Assembly (NCBI GenBank): GCA_964518635.1 | Contig: CAZFGK010000003.1 | Coordinates: 76,708-140,707, forward strand | Reading direction: 5' to 3' | Source of the DNA: CAZFGK01 sp964518635 | GTDB lineage: Bacteria; Zixibacteria; MSB-5A5; GN15; FEB-12 | DNA: 64,000 bases | Shown here: in pieces, positions 33,799-42,725 of the stretch | Layout of the letters: each line of letters begins with the position of its first letter | Position numbering within the stretch: position 1 is the first letter of the stretch | Translations under genes and position numbers: made by a program | Notes under the pieces: generated by a model | What the model saw: the letters and a program-made list of their open reading frames with translations, nothing else | What the model was told of the DNA's origin: nothing | Database searches by the model: none

Positions 33799-34592
33799 CA
33801 GTGTGCCTCACCCAGATAGGCCTCGATCACTTTTGGATCGCGGCGAATTTCGTCCGGTGCTCCTTCAGCGATTTTCGCGCCGTAATCAAGAACCGTAATC
33901 CGCTCGCAGATCCCCATCACCACTTTCATATCATGCTCAATCAGAAGAACCGACAATTGAAATTGATCTCGCACCTTGCGAATGAGTCGCATCAATTCAG
34001 TCTTTTCGGTCGGATTCATCCCCGCCGCTGGTTCATCAAGCAAGAGCAGCTGCGGCGAAGTTGCCAGCGCACGAACGATCTCTACGCGCCGTTGATCCCC
34101 ATACGGAAGGGACGTAGCGATTTCATCGGCAACATGAGAAAGATGAAAGATGCCAAGCAACTCCTGGATGACTCCGGTAACGCGAACTTCTTCACTTCTG
34201 AATTTTCCAAGATGAAGCGCGCTGCTGAAAAATCCGTAATTGAGATTCTTAATGAGAGCTGTCTGAACATTTTGAAAGACTGTCAGTGACGAACAAAGCC
34301 GAATATTTTGAAAAGTCCGTGCAAGACCGGCTTTGCAGATTTCACTCGTTCGCTTTCCGATCAGTGAAGTCTTCCCAAATTCTATTCCACCACTGGTCGG
34401 ACGATAGACTCCGGTAATCATATTAAAAACGGTCGTCTTTCCTGCTCCATTCGGGCCAATCAGTCCAACCAGTCCACCCGGTGGCACCGAAAATGAAAAA
34501 TCATTCACGGCAGTGAGTCCACCAAAACGCATCGTGCACTTGTTCATGACAAGTGATCGATTATTCTCTATCACTGTTGTTTGAGTACTCAT
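33798..34592 (-). CDS. livG: branched-chain amino acid ABC transporter ATP-binding protein LivG
   Basis: ATPase of 264 residues with Walker A GPNGAGKTT, an insertion of the kind characteristic of LivG between Walker A and the signature, TSLPYGDQRRVEIVRAL in place of the usual LSGGQ signature (normal for LivG), and LLLDEPAAGMNPTE. It overlaps both neighbours by a few bases. It pairs with LivF at the cytoplasmic face of LivHM. Confidence 0.92.
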   Translation of the reverse strand: MSTQTTVIENNRSLVMNKCTMRFGGLTAVNDFSFSVPPGGLVGLIGPNGAGKTTVFNMITGVYRPTSGGIEFGKTSLIGKRTSEICKAGLARTFQNIRLCSSLTVFQNVQTALIKNLNYGFFSSALHLGKFRSEEVRVTGVIQELLGIFHLSHVADEIATSLPYGDQRRVEIVRALATSPQLLLLDEPAAGMNPTEKTELMRLIRKVRDQFQLSVLLIEHDMKVVMGICERITVLDYGAKIAEGAPDEIRRDPKVIEAYLGEAH

Positions 34593-35551
34593 GCTGGCTG
34601 CTTCGCTGGACGTGATGGAAGAAATCGTGCAAGAAGTGCTTTCAGCCAGCTGATCTCTCCGAACAGCCCCTGTGGGCGAGCAAGCATGATCAGAATCAGG
34701 GCGAGTGAGTAGATGACCATCCGATACTCTGCAATGGGTCTGAGCACCTCAGGCAAAATCGTGAGAAGAATTGCTGAAATTAACACGCCAAGATTATGTC
34801 CCATCCCGCCGACGATCACCATCACGACAATTTCAATCGATTTCACGAATCCAAACTGTGACGGCGTAATATAAGTCACTTGATGCGCATACAACGCACC
34901 GGCAAGCCCTGCAAAGAATGCCCCGGTCACAAAAGCGACGACTTTGTAGCGAGTGGTATCGATCCCCATCGCCTCTGCCGCAATCTCATCATCACGCACC
35001 GCGAGGAATCCTTTGCCGTACGTGGAACGAACGAGATTCGAAACGACGAACAGAGTTATCGCCGCAAATCCAAGCACCCAGCCGATGCCGGTAAATTTCG
35101 GAATGCCGGTAAGCCCACGTGCACCGCCGAGAAAATCAACATTCTGAATGATCACGCGAATGATCTCGCCGAAACCAAGAGTGACAATCGCCAGATAGTC
35201 ACCACGAAGACGCAAGCTCGGAATCCCGACCAGTGCACCAAAGATCGCCGAGACAAGCCCACCCGAGATGAGCGCGACGACAAACATCCCGGTGTTACCC
35301 GCTGCTCCGAATTGCAATGAGATCACCGATGAGGCATAGGCGCCGACCGCCATGAATCCGGCATGACCGAGTGAAAACTGTCCGGTGAATCCATTGACCA
35401 GATTCAGCGAAATTGCGAGGATGATGTTGATCCCGGCAAAGAGTGCGATCTGTAGAAAATACTGATTCACCGACGGCGCGATGAGACTCGCCACAAATGC
35501 GACTGCCAGTCCGCCGAGCAGATAGAGATGCGAGCGATAATTCGCGATCAT
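34589..35551 (-). CDS. livM: branched-chain amino acid ABC transporter permease LivM
   Basis: Inner-membrane permease of 320 residues with about nine helices. Family features are NLVNGFTGQFSLGHAGFMAVGAY near the N-terminus, RGDYLAIVTLGFGEIIRV, the ATPase-contact loop VRDDEIAAEAMGIDTTRYKVVAF, and GGMGHNLGVLISA close to the C-terminus. Its stop overlaps the livG start (ATGA). The positively charged C-terminal tail is cytoplasmic. Confidence 0.92.
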   Translation of the reverse strand: MIANYRSHLYLLGGLAVAFVASLIAPSVNQYFLQIALFAGINIILAISLNLVNGFTGQFSLGHAGFMAVGAYASSVISLQFGAAGNTGMFVVALISGGLVSAIFGALVGIPSLRLRGDYLAIVTLGFGEIIRVIIQNVDFLGGARGLTGIPKFTGIGWVLGFAAITLFVVSNLVRSTYGKGFLAVRDDEIAAEAMGIDTTRYKVVAFVTGAFFAGLAGALYAHQVTYITPSQFGFVKSIEIVVMVIVGGMGHNLGVLISAILLTILPEVLRPIAEYRMVIYSLALILIMLARPQGLFGEISWLKALLARFLPSRPAKQPA

Positions 35552-35555
35552 CCGC

Positions 35556-36461
35556 TCAGACCTTCTCCGCCTGATGTTTGCCCAGCAGTCCGGAAGGTCG
35601 GAACAACAAAATGAGAATCAAAATGCCGAAGGCAATGGCATCACGATAGGTGGAAGAGATATAGCCGGTCACAAATGTTTCGGTGACTCCGATGATCACG
35701 CCACCAATCGTCGCGCCGACAAGATTTCCGATTCCACCCAGCACTGCGGAGATGAATGCTTTCAATCCGAGATAGACTCCCATCAGGGGATTGATGCTTG
35801 AATAGATCGACGCATACAAAATTGCCGCTGCGGCGGCGAGTGATGATCCGATAATAAATGTAAATGCCACTACCTGATTGATATTAATCCCCATCAATCG
35901 CGCTGCCTGCAGATTGAACGACAATGCCCTCATGGCCGTGCCAAGGCGTGTGAAGTAGACGAGATGGCGCAGAATCAGCATGAGTATCACGGCTGTGCCA
36001 ATAACCACGATTGGGGTCGATGTAATCACCAACGCCGGAGTGTCGACGATGATCGCACGCGGAATCAATTCCGGAAATCCTCTTGGATTCGGGCCAAACA
36101 GTAATTGCCCGCCAAATGCCAGAAGCTGCGACACGCCGATCGCGGTGATCAACACGACGATCGTTGGTCGATTTCGAAGTGGGCGATAGGCAAATCGCTC
36201 AATAATCACTCCCAGCAGCGCGCAGCCCGCCATGGCAAGAATCATGACTACCGGTCCGGCAATCACAAGTGAACCGCCGACCATCGGCTGCACAATCGGC
36301 GTCAGATAATAGCCGAGATAGGCACCAATCATGAAGACATCACCATGTGCAAAATTAATAAATCGCAGCACGCCATAGACCATGGTGTATCCCAGCGCAA
36401 TCAGCGCATAGATACTTCCAAGCGACAGGCCATTGAGCAATTGCTGGATAAATTCACTCAT
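35556..36461 (-). CDS. livH: branched-chain amino acid ABC transporter permease LivH
   Basis: Permease of 301 residues with about eight helices. Recognised by QQLLNGLSLGSIYALIALGYTMVYGVLRFINFAHGD at the N-terminus, ALSFNLQAARLMGININQVVAFTF as coupling loop, and SAVLGGIGNLVGATIGG. It begins about 100 bp after the binding-protein gene, behind a strong hairpin, and ends 4 bp before livM. Confidence 0.92.
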   Translation of the reverse strand: MSEFIQQLLNGLSLGSIYALIALGYTMVYGVLRFINFAHGDVFMIGAYLGYYLTPIVQPMVGGSLVIAGPVVMILAMAGCALLGVIIERFAYRPLRNRPTIVVLITAIGVSQLLAFGGQLLFGPNPRGFPELIPRAIIVDTPALVITSTPIVVIGTAVILMLILRHLVYFTRLGTAMRALSFNLQAARLMGININQVVAFTFIIGSSLAAAAAILYASIYSSINPLMGVYLGLKAFISAVLGGIGNLVGATIGGVIIGVTETFVTGYISSTYRDAIAFGILILILLFRPSGLLGKHQAEKV

Positions 36462-36493
36462 GGAAGATCAACGAGTCGGGGCTGATGAATCAA

Positions 36494-36516
36494 AACCGGC
36501 CCGATGAGGGCCGGTT
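36494..36516 (-). terminator. intercistronic hairpin between livK and livH
   Basis: Perfect 9-bp stem AACCGGCCC / GGGCCGGTT with a 5-base loop, followed on the minus strand by TTTTG. Placed directly after the binding-protein gene, it would stop most transcripts there and let a fraction continue into livHMGF. That is a common way to make the binding protein in excess. Confidence 0.75.
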
Positions 36517-36559
36517 GTTACATTGGATAGTTCAACAATTGAAATTGAGATGATCACAA

Positions 36560-37771
36560 CTACGGATTGACTCGCTCAAAGAAACGAGGCTGGGCATCCC
36601 GAACCTGCACCACCACGATCGGCTTCTGTGCATTCCGTTCGGCATCAATCGTTGTCATCCCTGAGACACCGGGAAAATTTACGGTCTGAGCGAGGGCGTT
36701 ACGAATAGCTTCACTGTTGTCAGAACCGGCCCGCTTGATCGCGTCGATCATGACATTGGCGGCGTCATAGCCGAGTACTGCCATCGCATCGGGGATTTCA
36801 TTATTGTGGCGAGCTTTGTACTTGGCGATAAACTCCTGCACCTGTGATGTCGTGTCATCGGGCGCATAGTGATTGCTGAAGAAGGATCCCTCAACTGCTG
36901 CGCCGCCGATCTGATAGAGTTCATTCGCATCCCAGCCATCCCCGCCGAAGAATGGAATCGCGATATTCAATTCACGCGCCTGTTTGCAGATCAATGCTGC
37001 TTCCGTGTAATAGCCCGGAACAAAGACCCCTTCCATGCCGGAATTTTTCAGTGCGGTCAACTGCGCACGAAAATCAGAATCCCCTTCACTGTAGGACTGC
37101 TCCCCGACAACGGTGCCGCCGAGTTCAGTAAAGGTCCGCTTGAAAAAATCTCCAAGCCCGACGCTGTAGTCATTTTTGACATCAGTCAGCACGGCGACTT
37201 TTGTCATTTTAAGAGAATTGAAGGCAAACTTGGCCATCACTTCTCCCTGAAACGGATCGATGTAACAGACCCGAAATATGTAATCCCCTTTTCTGGTCAC
37301 CTCTGGATTAGTAGAACCGGGGCTAACCATCGGAATTTTTGCTTCCTGTGCCAGCGGAGCGGCGGCAAGAGTACGGGATGATGCAATCTCACCGATCAGA
37401 GCGATGACATGATCACGATTGATCAGCTTGCTGACAGCGGTGACCGCTTCTTCCGGTTTCGACTGGGTATCCTCAGAGAAAATCTGAATCTGTTTTCCAA
37501 GAACGCCGCCAGCAGCATTTGCTTCGTCAACAGCAAGCATCAGTCCATTATAGGATGACCGCCCAAAGGCGGCAGTGGTACCAGTGAGTGAGGCATATGA
37601 CCCGATTCGAATCGTAGTACTCGCTGGTTTCGCGTCTGATTTCTTCTCACCACCACCACATCCAAAAAGGGAGAGGGTGAGTAGCAGACTTACTGCGAAA
37701 AATATTTGATAGGTGATGTTTCGACGATCTGCGCTTGAGTGACGAAGATTGGAGGTAGCTTGAAATCCCAT
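36560..37771 (-). CDS. livK: branched-chain amino acid ABC transporter substrate-binding lipoprotein
   Basis: Periplasmic binding protein of the LivJ/LivK family, tethered by lipid. The signal region ends LLLTLSLFGCGGG with a lipobox cysteine. Mature motifs include IRIGSYASLTGTTAAFG, GLMLAVDEANAAGGVLGK, DTQSKPEEAVTAVSKLI, GEIASSRTLAAAPLAQEAKIPMVSPGSTNP and VAVLTDVKNDYSVGL. The frame extends to a GTG at 37828 without a clear ribosome-binding site. I prefer ATG 37771, which has AAGG about 7 bp upstream and gives a normal-length signal peptide. The ligand may be branched-chain or other amino acids, amides or aromatics. Confidence 0.88.
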   Translation of the reverse strand: MGFQATSNLRHSSADRRNITYQIFFAVSLLLTLSLFGCGGGEKKSDAKPASTTIRIGSYASLTGTTAAFGRSSYNGLMLAVDEANAAGGVLGKQIQIFSEDTQSKPEEAVTAVSKLINRDHVIALIGEIASSRTLAAAPLAQEAKIPMVSPGSTNPEVTRKGDYIFRVCYIDPFQGEVMAKFAFNSLKMTKVAVLTDVKNDYSVGLGDFFKRTFTELGGTVVGEQSYSEGDSDFRAQLTALKNSGMEGVFVPGYYTEAALICKQARELNIAIPFFGGDGWDANELYQIGGAAVEGSFFSNHYAPDDTTSQVQEFIAKYKARHNNEIPDAMAVLGYDAANVMIDAIKRAGSDNSEAIRNALAQTVNFPGVSGMTTIDAERNAQKPIVVVQVRDAQPRFFERVNP

Positions 37772-37962
37772 TCCCTTGCCTTTAGTTGCGCGAACGATTC
37801 TCGCCTGTTTCTCATTCGGCTCGTTCACGGCAATTGGTTATCAGCTAAGCAGTTATCGGAGCGGTCGGAAACATAGCCCGAAGGGCGTCCGACTGTCAAG
37901 CAACAGATAGGAAGGAAGAACTCGATCCTACGGATTGTGTGATCCTCGAGCTGTCCGTTTGC

Positions 37963-39708
37963 TCAGCGGCAGCGCACCACTGCGGCCCGTGAACGTCCAT
38001 CAAATGGAGCTTTGGTCTTCAGGCCGAGCATCTCCACCAGTGTAGGCACGATATCGACGGTATAGGCAATCTCCCCGATTTTCCGGGCGCACACACCAGA
38101 GCCAAAAAAGACAATCGGTACCTTTCGGTCGTAGTCATGTGGCGTGAGATGACTCGTTCCATACGGCGTTGAACTCACCAGCACTCCTGGCTTGGTGATA
38201 ATCAGTAGATCAGCGGCAAGTCGCGGATCAAAGCTGTTGCGGAGCAGTTCTTCGTGAGGCTTCCCAGTCGATTGAGGTGACATGAGTTCCAATCTGGTGA
38301 ATACCGCTTCAATATCGACTGACCGACTTACTGCCTTTGCAATTTTTGCATGGAGTTCGGTCTCATTCCCCTTGAATTTTCCGCTGAGCCATCTCGAATC
38401 AAGCACAATGTCGAGCCCAGAAAACTTGATGGGCATATCGGCGAGTCGCATGCTCTGCAATTCAGGATCGGTCGCAATCAGCTTCTTGATGTTTGATTTG
38501 TACTGATCACTCAATACCCGTCTCCCTTCCATGTTCAACGCCGGAAGATACTCCGGCAATGGCAAGACCCCGTGATCGGAAGTGAGTACCATCAACCATT
38601 GCTCTTTACCGACAACCTGATCGAGAAATCTGATGAATGACTCAAGCGACCGGTCAAGCCGCAGATAGTAATCCTGAATTTCCTTTGAGTATGGTCCGGT
38701 CGAGTGACCAATATAGTCGGCGGCACTGAGCGACACGCTTAGCAAATCGACACTCCGATCCTTCCCAAGCTGTTCTGCCACGAGAAGTGACTCGGCTGCG
38801 ATCAGGACAAGCTCGTCGGCAAACGGAGTGACCAGAAGATTCTCGAAATAGGTCGCAGAGTCAGCGGCGATATGATTGCGATGCGGAAAGGCGATACTCT
38901 TCCCGTCTGATTCGTAAAAGAAACTATCGACACGAGATTCATTATAGACTTCAGCAGCTGCAAGCGGCTCCCATGCAGTCTTTCGCCATTGATTGCGAAC
39001 GGCAGATCGATTGAATCGTTCGACCCATGCCGGGAGACGATTCATGTAGTACGTCGATGTCACAAAATGTCCGGTCTTGTCATCGAACCAGAAGGCCGCA
39101 TTGGCCTTGCGGCCCGCGGTGAAAATTGATGAACGATCTTTCAGCGAAATCCCGAATGCCTTCGCTTTTGGATCAGCAGCTTTCAGATAATCACCGAGAC
39201 CATCAACCAGTTGTCTTCTCGGTGAGGCACTATCTGCCCAGGGATGTCCGATTGAAGGAAAACTATCAAACGCGCTGTACACACTTTTTCCGAGCGCACG
39301 ATCATAGAAATTGTTGCCGACAATGCCGCTATGAGACGGAAACATCCCGGTTGCGATCGTCGCATGCCCCGGCGCTGTGGCGGTCATCGAATGATGATGC
39401 TCGGCATCCAGAAAGACTGCGCCCTCATTCCAGAGTCGCTTGAGTCCAGCTTGATAGTCTGCATTGAATCGCTCGAAATAATCGGCGCGCATCTGATCGA
39501 CGGTGAGCAGTACGACTAGTTTCGGAGAGGGAACTTTTTCTTTTTTGATCTTTGTCCGTGGTGTGCGATCAGTCGATTGCGACTCAGCCGTTGAAACTGC
39601 AACCAAAAGAAAAAGCGTCATGCACAACATGACGCTTGATATATATCTTACAACTCCAGACCAATGATTAGTCTGGTCAGCATGAACAAACGAAACGTGC
39701 AACGCCAT
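37963..39708 (-). CDS. alkaline phosphatase superfamily protein (type I phosphodiesterase/PafA-like), secreted
   Basis: A 581-residue exported hydrolase. Residues about 20-44 form a signal sequence. The metal-binding Asp71 is in VDQM, and the nucleophilic threonine, probably Thr111, is in TATAPGHATIATG. Later zinc ligands are in LSVSLSAADYIGHSTGP (Asp, His), TSDHG, and the final GTSHLTPHDYDRKVPIVFFG. This layout equals the PafA-type phosphatases of Bacteroidetes and nucleotide-pyrophosphatase relatives. It would release phosphate from organic phosphoesters in the periplasm. ATG with GGGAG 8 bp ahead. It lies just downstream of the GAK-type cluster on the same strand, which adds to the phosphate theme here. 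Confidence 0.85.
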   Translation of the reverse strand: MALHVSFVHADQTNHWSGVVRYISSVMLCMTLFLLVAVSTAESQSTDRTPRTKIKKEKVPSPKLVVLLTVDQMRADYFERFNADYQAGLKRLWNEGAVFLDAEHHHSMTATAPGHATIATGMFPSHSGIVGNNFYDRALGKSVYSAFDSFPSIGHPWADSASPRRQLVDGLGDYLKAADPKAKAFGISLKDRSSIFTAGRKANAAFWFDDKTGHFVTSTYYMNRLPAWVERFNRSAVRNQWRKTAWEPLAAAEVYNESRVDSFFYESDGKSIAFPHRNHIAADSATYFENLLVTPFADELVLIAAESLLVAEQLGKDRSVDLLSVSLSAADYIGHSTGPYSKEIQDYYLRLDRSLESFIRFLDQVVGKEQWLMVLTSDHGVLPLPEYLPALNMEGRRVLSDQYKSNIKKLIATDPELQSMRLADMPIKFSGLDIVLDSRWLSGKFKGNETELHAKIAKAVSRSVDIEAVFTRLELMSPQSTGKPHEELLRNSFDPRLAADLLIITKPGVLVSSTPYGTSHLTPHDYDRKVPIVFFGSGVCARKIGEIAYTVDIVPTLVEMLGLKTKAPFDGRSRAAVVRCR

Positions 39709-39791
39709 CTTCGAATCTCCCGCACATCATGTGCTATAACAATTGTTCGAGACTGAAAATGCGTGATGAAACCGTCGGCTGTCGAGAAGAA

Positions 39792-40121
39792 TTACTCTTC
39801 GGCGACTTTAAGTCCGGCTAATACCCGATTGGCCGGTTCACGGTCGGAGATACGAATATCTTCCACTTCCGGTTCTTCTTCGATTTCTTCTTCGGTGCGC
39901 CAGGTGATTTCGATAACGAATCGTTCTTTCCCTTTTTTCTGCACCGCCTCAACTTCGACATCAACCGTCCGCTTCGGCTTCAGAACGAGAATCTTCTCCC
40001 CCTGCTCAACGGTGACGGTGCCACCACGGAGGGCCTGGGTAAATCCTTCCAGATAACCGACTGCACGTTCGATATCCATCGTCCCTTTAACAGTCAGTTC
40101 CTGCTTGTCGTGCTTGCTCAC
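39792..40121 (-). CDS. amphi-Trp domain-containing protein 1
   Basis: A 109-residue protein. The first 75 residues match the amphi-Trp domain: a helix with AVGYLEGFTQALRGGTVTV, then beta strands that alternate hydrophobic and charged residues (KILVLKPKRTVDVEVEAV, RFVIEITWR) ending in the single conserved Trp. The last 35 residues form an acidic tail. GTG start with AAGGAG about 10 bp upstream. It is separated by 210 bp from the CofD-like gene, so it may have its own promoter; a TATATA-type -10 lies about 40 bp upstream. The domain's function is unknown, but it marks GAK-type loci. Confidence 0.75.
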   Translation of the reverse strand: MSKHDKQELTVKGTMDIERAVGYLEGFTQALRGGTVTVEQGEKILVLKPKRTVDVEVEAVQKKGKERFVIEITWRTEEEIEEEPEVEDIRISDREPANRVLAGLKVAEE

Positions 40122-40331
40122 TTAATCACTGCTCCTTTCCATAAATCGCAGGGAAGTATATACAAGCAAGTTGAGTTCGTCGAGGGGTTCACCCCCTCCT
40201 TCTTCCAATATATTCTTCCGTCAAAGTACTATTATTTCTTAACACAACCCTGACAATAGTCAAATAGTTCTCGTATGTAATTGGAGTGAAACAAGATGCA
40301 CGCCCCCATGCCGGAAAGGCTCAGAGATTGA

Positions 40332-41603
40332 CTAAGTAAGAGAAATGAGGAGTTGAGCGATCAGTTGAGGATCGAAGTAGGGCGCACTTTCTGAGGAGAC
40401 CAGATTCGTGTCGATAACTTCCATTCCGAGAGTCCTGAGGTATGGCACATCAATAGGACCCTGGTACTGGGCGTTCGCGGTATCAACGATTACGAAATTC
40501 AGTAATCGGTGATTGCTTGTCAGGCTGGGGAGATCGGCGTGCAGATATGCTAACAACTGTTCGACACTTGATGTCACCGATAAGCCGGTCATCTCAGAAT
40601 CACCCACCGGATTAGGAATATAAACTTTCATCGCGTTGGTTTCACTTACCGCGCGACCAACTCCACTCGGCAGAAGAGTCGCAATCAGACTGCTGTAGAA
40701 ACTTCCGAACGGATAGACAATCAATTCCGCCTGATCAATAAGATCACGGACCTTATTGCGAATCTCGACCTTCGCCGGAGTCGGGGTCTCTTTCTGTTCA
40801 CTGAGCCAAAGATGTTTGATCGGTGATTGGAGCGGCGTCTCCTCTTTCCCTGTGATCAGGTGTTGACCAATGACGGTCGTCCCATCCGCCAAATCAGCTG
40901 CGAGGTGCAGATTACTATTCACAATCGGACGTACTGTGCCGCGCACTTCAACCAGGCGAGAGAACATGAAAATAACCGTATCGATGCTCTCTTCCTGATT
41001 GAGATAGCCACCAGTCAAAATCAAGTTTCCGATACTCGCGCCCCGAAGATCGAATGACTCCGGCATATGACTTCCGAAAAATTTGAGATGATTACGTATT
41101 ACTTTTCGCATCGGGTCGATCACAACCGAAACCAGCGGATGTTGCCCCGCAATCATCTTCTGCAACTCCTGTCGCAATTCAATCGGAGAGGCATCAGTCG
41201 GGAAGCGATGCGCAAACAGTCGATAGATATCCTGATTCCCGCTAAGGCGAGGATCGGCAAGTGACATCAGCCGATTGCGAAGATCACCGACCGAGAGCAT
41301 GCCGAAGGCATCACGGATACGGGCAGAGCTTCCGCCGGAATCGAAGGGAGTAATCAGGTGAATTGAATTGTAGGTGTATTCAAGTAGTTTTCGACTGACA
41401 TCACGCAATGCCGAACCACCGCTGAAAAAAAGAATCCGAGGGCCGAGATCGGGGACTAATTGATATCGCTGGAGACGTCGTTTGTCTGGAATATCAACGC
41501 GACGAGAAATTGTCACTTCCTGAGGTTGGTGCGCGGCCTCTGATGCAATCATCCGGTGGGAGACCGTCGAAACCGATCGGCGGGAATTTGTATCTTTCTT
41601 CAT
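40332..41603 (-). CDS. GAK-type CofD-like protein
   Basis: A 423-residue protein related to CofD/YvcK. CofD joins a lactyl-phosphate unit to the F420 precursor through a phosphodiester; YvcK binds UDP-sugars. After about 50 variable basic residues comes the glycine-rich nucleotide loop ILFFSGGSALRDVSRKL (57-73), then THLITPFDSGGSS-like sequence (HLITPFDSGGSSARIRD, 82-98). Further family blocks are GASIGNLILTGGYL and LIVYPFGSFYSSLIATLLPSGVG. No other F420 genes are nearby, so a CofD reaction on F420 is unlikely. It begins 6 bp after the kinase gene in a tight operon. Confidence 0.83.
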   Translation of the reverse strand: MKKDTNSRRSVSTVSHRMIASEAAHQPQEVTISRRVDIPDKRRLQRYQLVPDLGPRILFFSGGSALRDVSRKLLEYTYNSIHLITPFDSGGSSARIRDAFGMLSVGDLRNRLMSLADPRLSGNQDIYRLFAHRFPTDASPIELRQELQKMIAGQHPLVSVVIDPMRKVIRNHLKFFGSHMPESFDLRGASIGNLILTGGYLNQEESIDTVIFMFSRLVEVRGTVRPIVNSNLHLAADLADGTTVIGQHLITGKEETPLQSPIKHLWLSEQKETPTPAKVEIRNKVRDLIDQAELIVYPFGSFYSSLIATLLPSGVGRAVSETNAMKVYIPNPVGDSEMTGLSVTSSVEQLLAYLHADLPSLTSNHRLLNFVIVDTANAQYQGPIDVPYLRTLGMEVIDTNLVSSESAPYFDPQLIAQLLISLT

Positions 41604-41609
41604 AAGGAT

Positions 41610-42725
41610 TTACAACTCCCCCTGAAGAATTCGCATACAAAAAGCTCTCGCCTTGACAAAATCGACGCCTCCGGAAAATTCGTAGACCGGACAACCGGAC
41701 AATTCTTCCTCATATCGTACAATATTCACCTGTGTCGTCTGTTTACTCTCATCAGAGGGAAGATAGAACAGTCCGGGCTCTTTGGCAAAGGCAGTCAGCA
41801 ATTCCCGGCGGCGCTCGGGAGATGCTATGGAAGCTCGAAACTCCCCCCCTTCACGAATCCAGGTGAGTATGACAATTGCGTTCATTGGGCCATCCAGTCG
41901 AAATCGTTCCTGACCGTACAGTTTGTCGATTCGGGCATCATACTTCTCTTCCAATTCCCATAGTTGATCTGGAGGAAGTGACTGGCAGCGAGCAAGTGCT
42001 TCGGGGGAGAGCATTGGCCGGAGCACGTCACTCGACATGATCGTCCCCGGATTGATGCGTGGGAGTTTCGCTACCCCTACCATTTGATGCCCAGCCGATG
42101 TTCGGCGAACCATGAGACGGTCATTACTGTGAAATGTCGCCCCATCCTCCAGCAGGTGCAGCGAAAGAGTCGATTTTCCACGACCGCTGAAACCCGCAAT
42201 TGCGAGACCGCGTCGTGTTCCATTTGTTTCAAGCGATACAGCGGCCGCATGTGCCAGCAGCCATGACTCTTCAAGAAAATACTGGATGCAGCGGCTATTC
42301 ACGAAATTGACTACTTGATTCAGATTCTCTTCGCACGGTCCGATTGCAAGATGTTCCCCTTGATTAAAGAGAAAGAGCATGCCGGTCAGACGTTTGCGAA
42401 CAAGTCGACCATTTTCAATATCGACAAACTCTTCCTTGATCTTTGACTTGCCGGGATCTGGTGCTTTCACTGTGTACGGCAGCGGCAACTTGATCGGCTG
42501 AGACTCAATCGCACTGATCTTCATCTGCGCCGGGGGCTGCGTTTGTGTGGGATCTAGCACGAAAGAACCAAAATAATCTGAAAGTTCGTTGACTACTTTC
42601 GCTGAGTTCGAATGCAAATCGACACGAAGAGTACCAAATCTGAGTAGCAATCGAAACGGCGTCGGAATTTCTCCGCCGAGAGAATGTACAAGTGCATTGA
42701 ATGAGTAGGTTTCAGTTTCGCTCAT
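41610..42725 (-). CDS. HprK-related kinase (type B), GAK-type
   Basis: A 371-residue protein with a P-loop GFSGRGKST at residues 178-186, preceded by LLAHAAAVSLE and followed by DGATFHSNDRLMV (195-206). This is the arrangement of the HPr-kinase/phosphorylase fold (P-loop, then the S-N-D segment). The N-terminal 110 residues are specific to this branch. HprK proteins phosphorylate a serine of HPr; no HPr gene is in sight, so another substrate must exist. It overlaps the ATP-grasp gene by 4 bp. NCBI family naming, as I recall it, calls this 'HprK-related kinase B' in GAK systems. Confidence 0.83.
   Translation of the reverse strand: MSETETYSFNALVHSLGGEIPTPFRLLLRFGTLRVDLHSNSAKVVNELSDYFGSFVLDPTQTQPPAQMKISAIESQPIKLPLPYTVKAPDPGKSKIKEEFVDIENGRLVRKRLTGMLFLFNQGEHLAIGPCEENLNQVVNFVNSRCIQYFLEESWLLAHAAAVSLETNGTRRGLAIAGFSGRGKSTLSLHLLEDGATFHSNDRLMVRRTSAGHQMVGVAKLPRINPGTIMSSDVLRPMLSPEALARCQSLPPDQLWELEEKYDARIDKLYGQERFRLDGPMNAIVILTWIREGGEFRASIASPERRRELLTAFAKEPGLFYLPSDESKQTTQVNIVRYEEELSGCPVYEFSGGVDFVKARAFCMRILQGEL

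Noticed and set aside
40332..41603. True CofD of coenzyme F420 synthesis
   Set aside because: No other F420 genes nearby, and the context is the amphi-Trp/HprK/ATP-grasp group instead.
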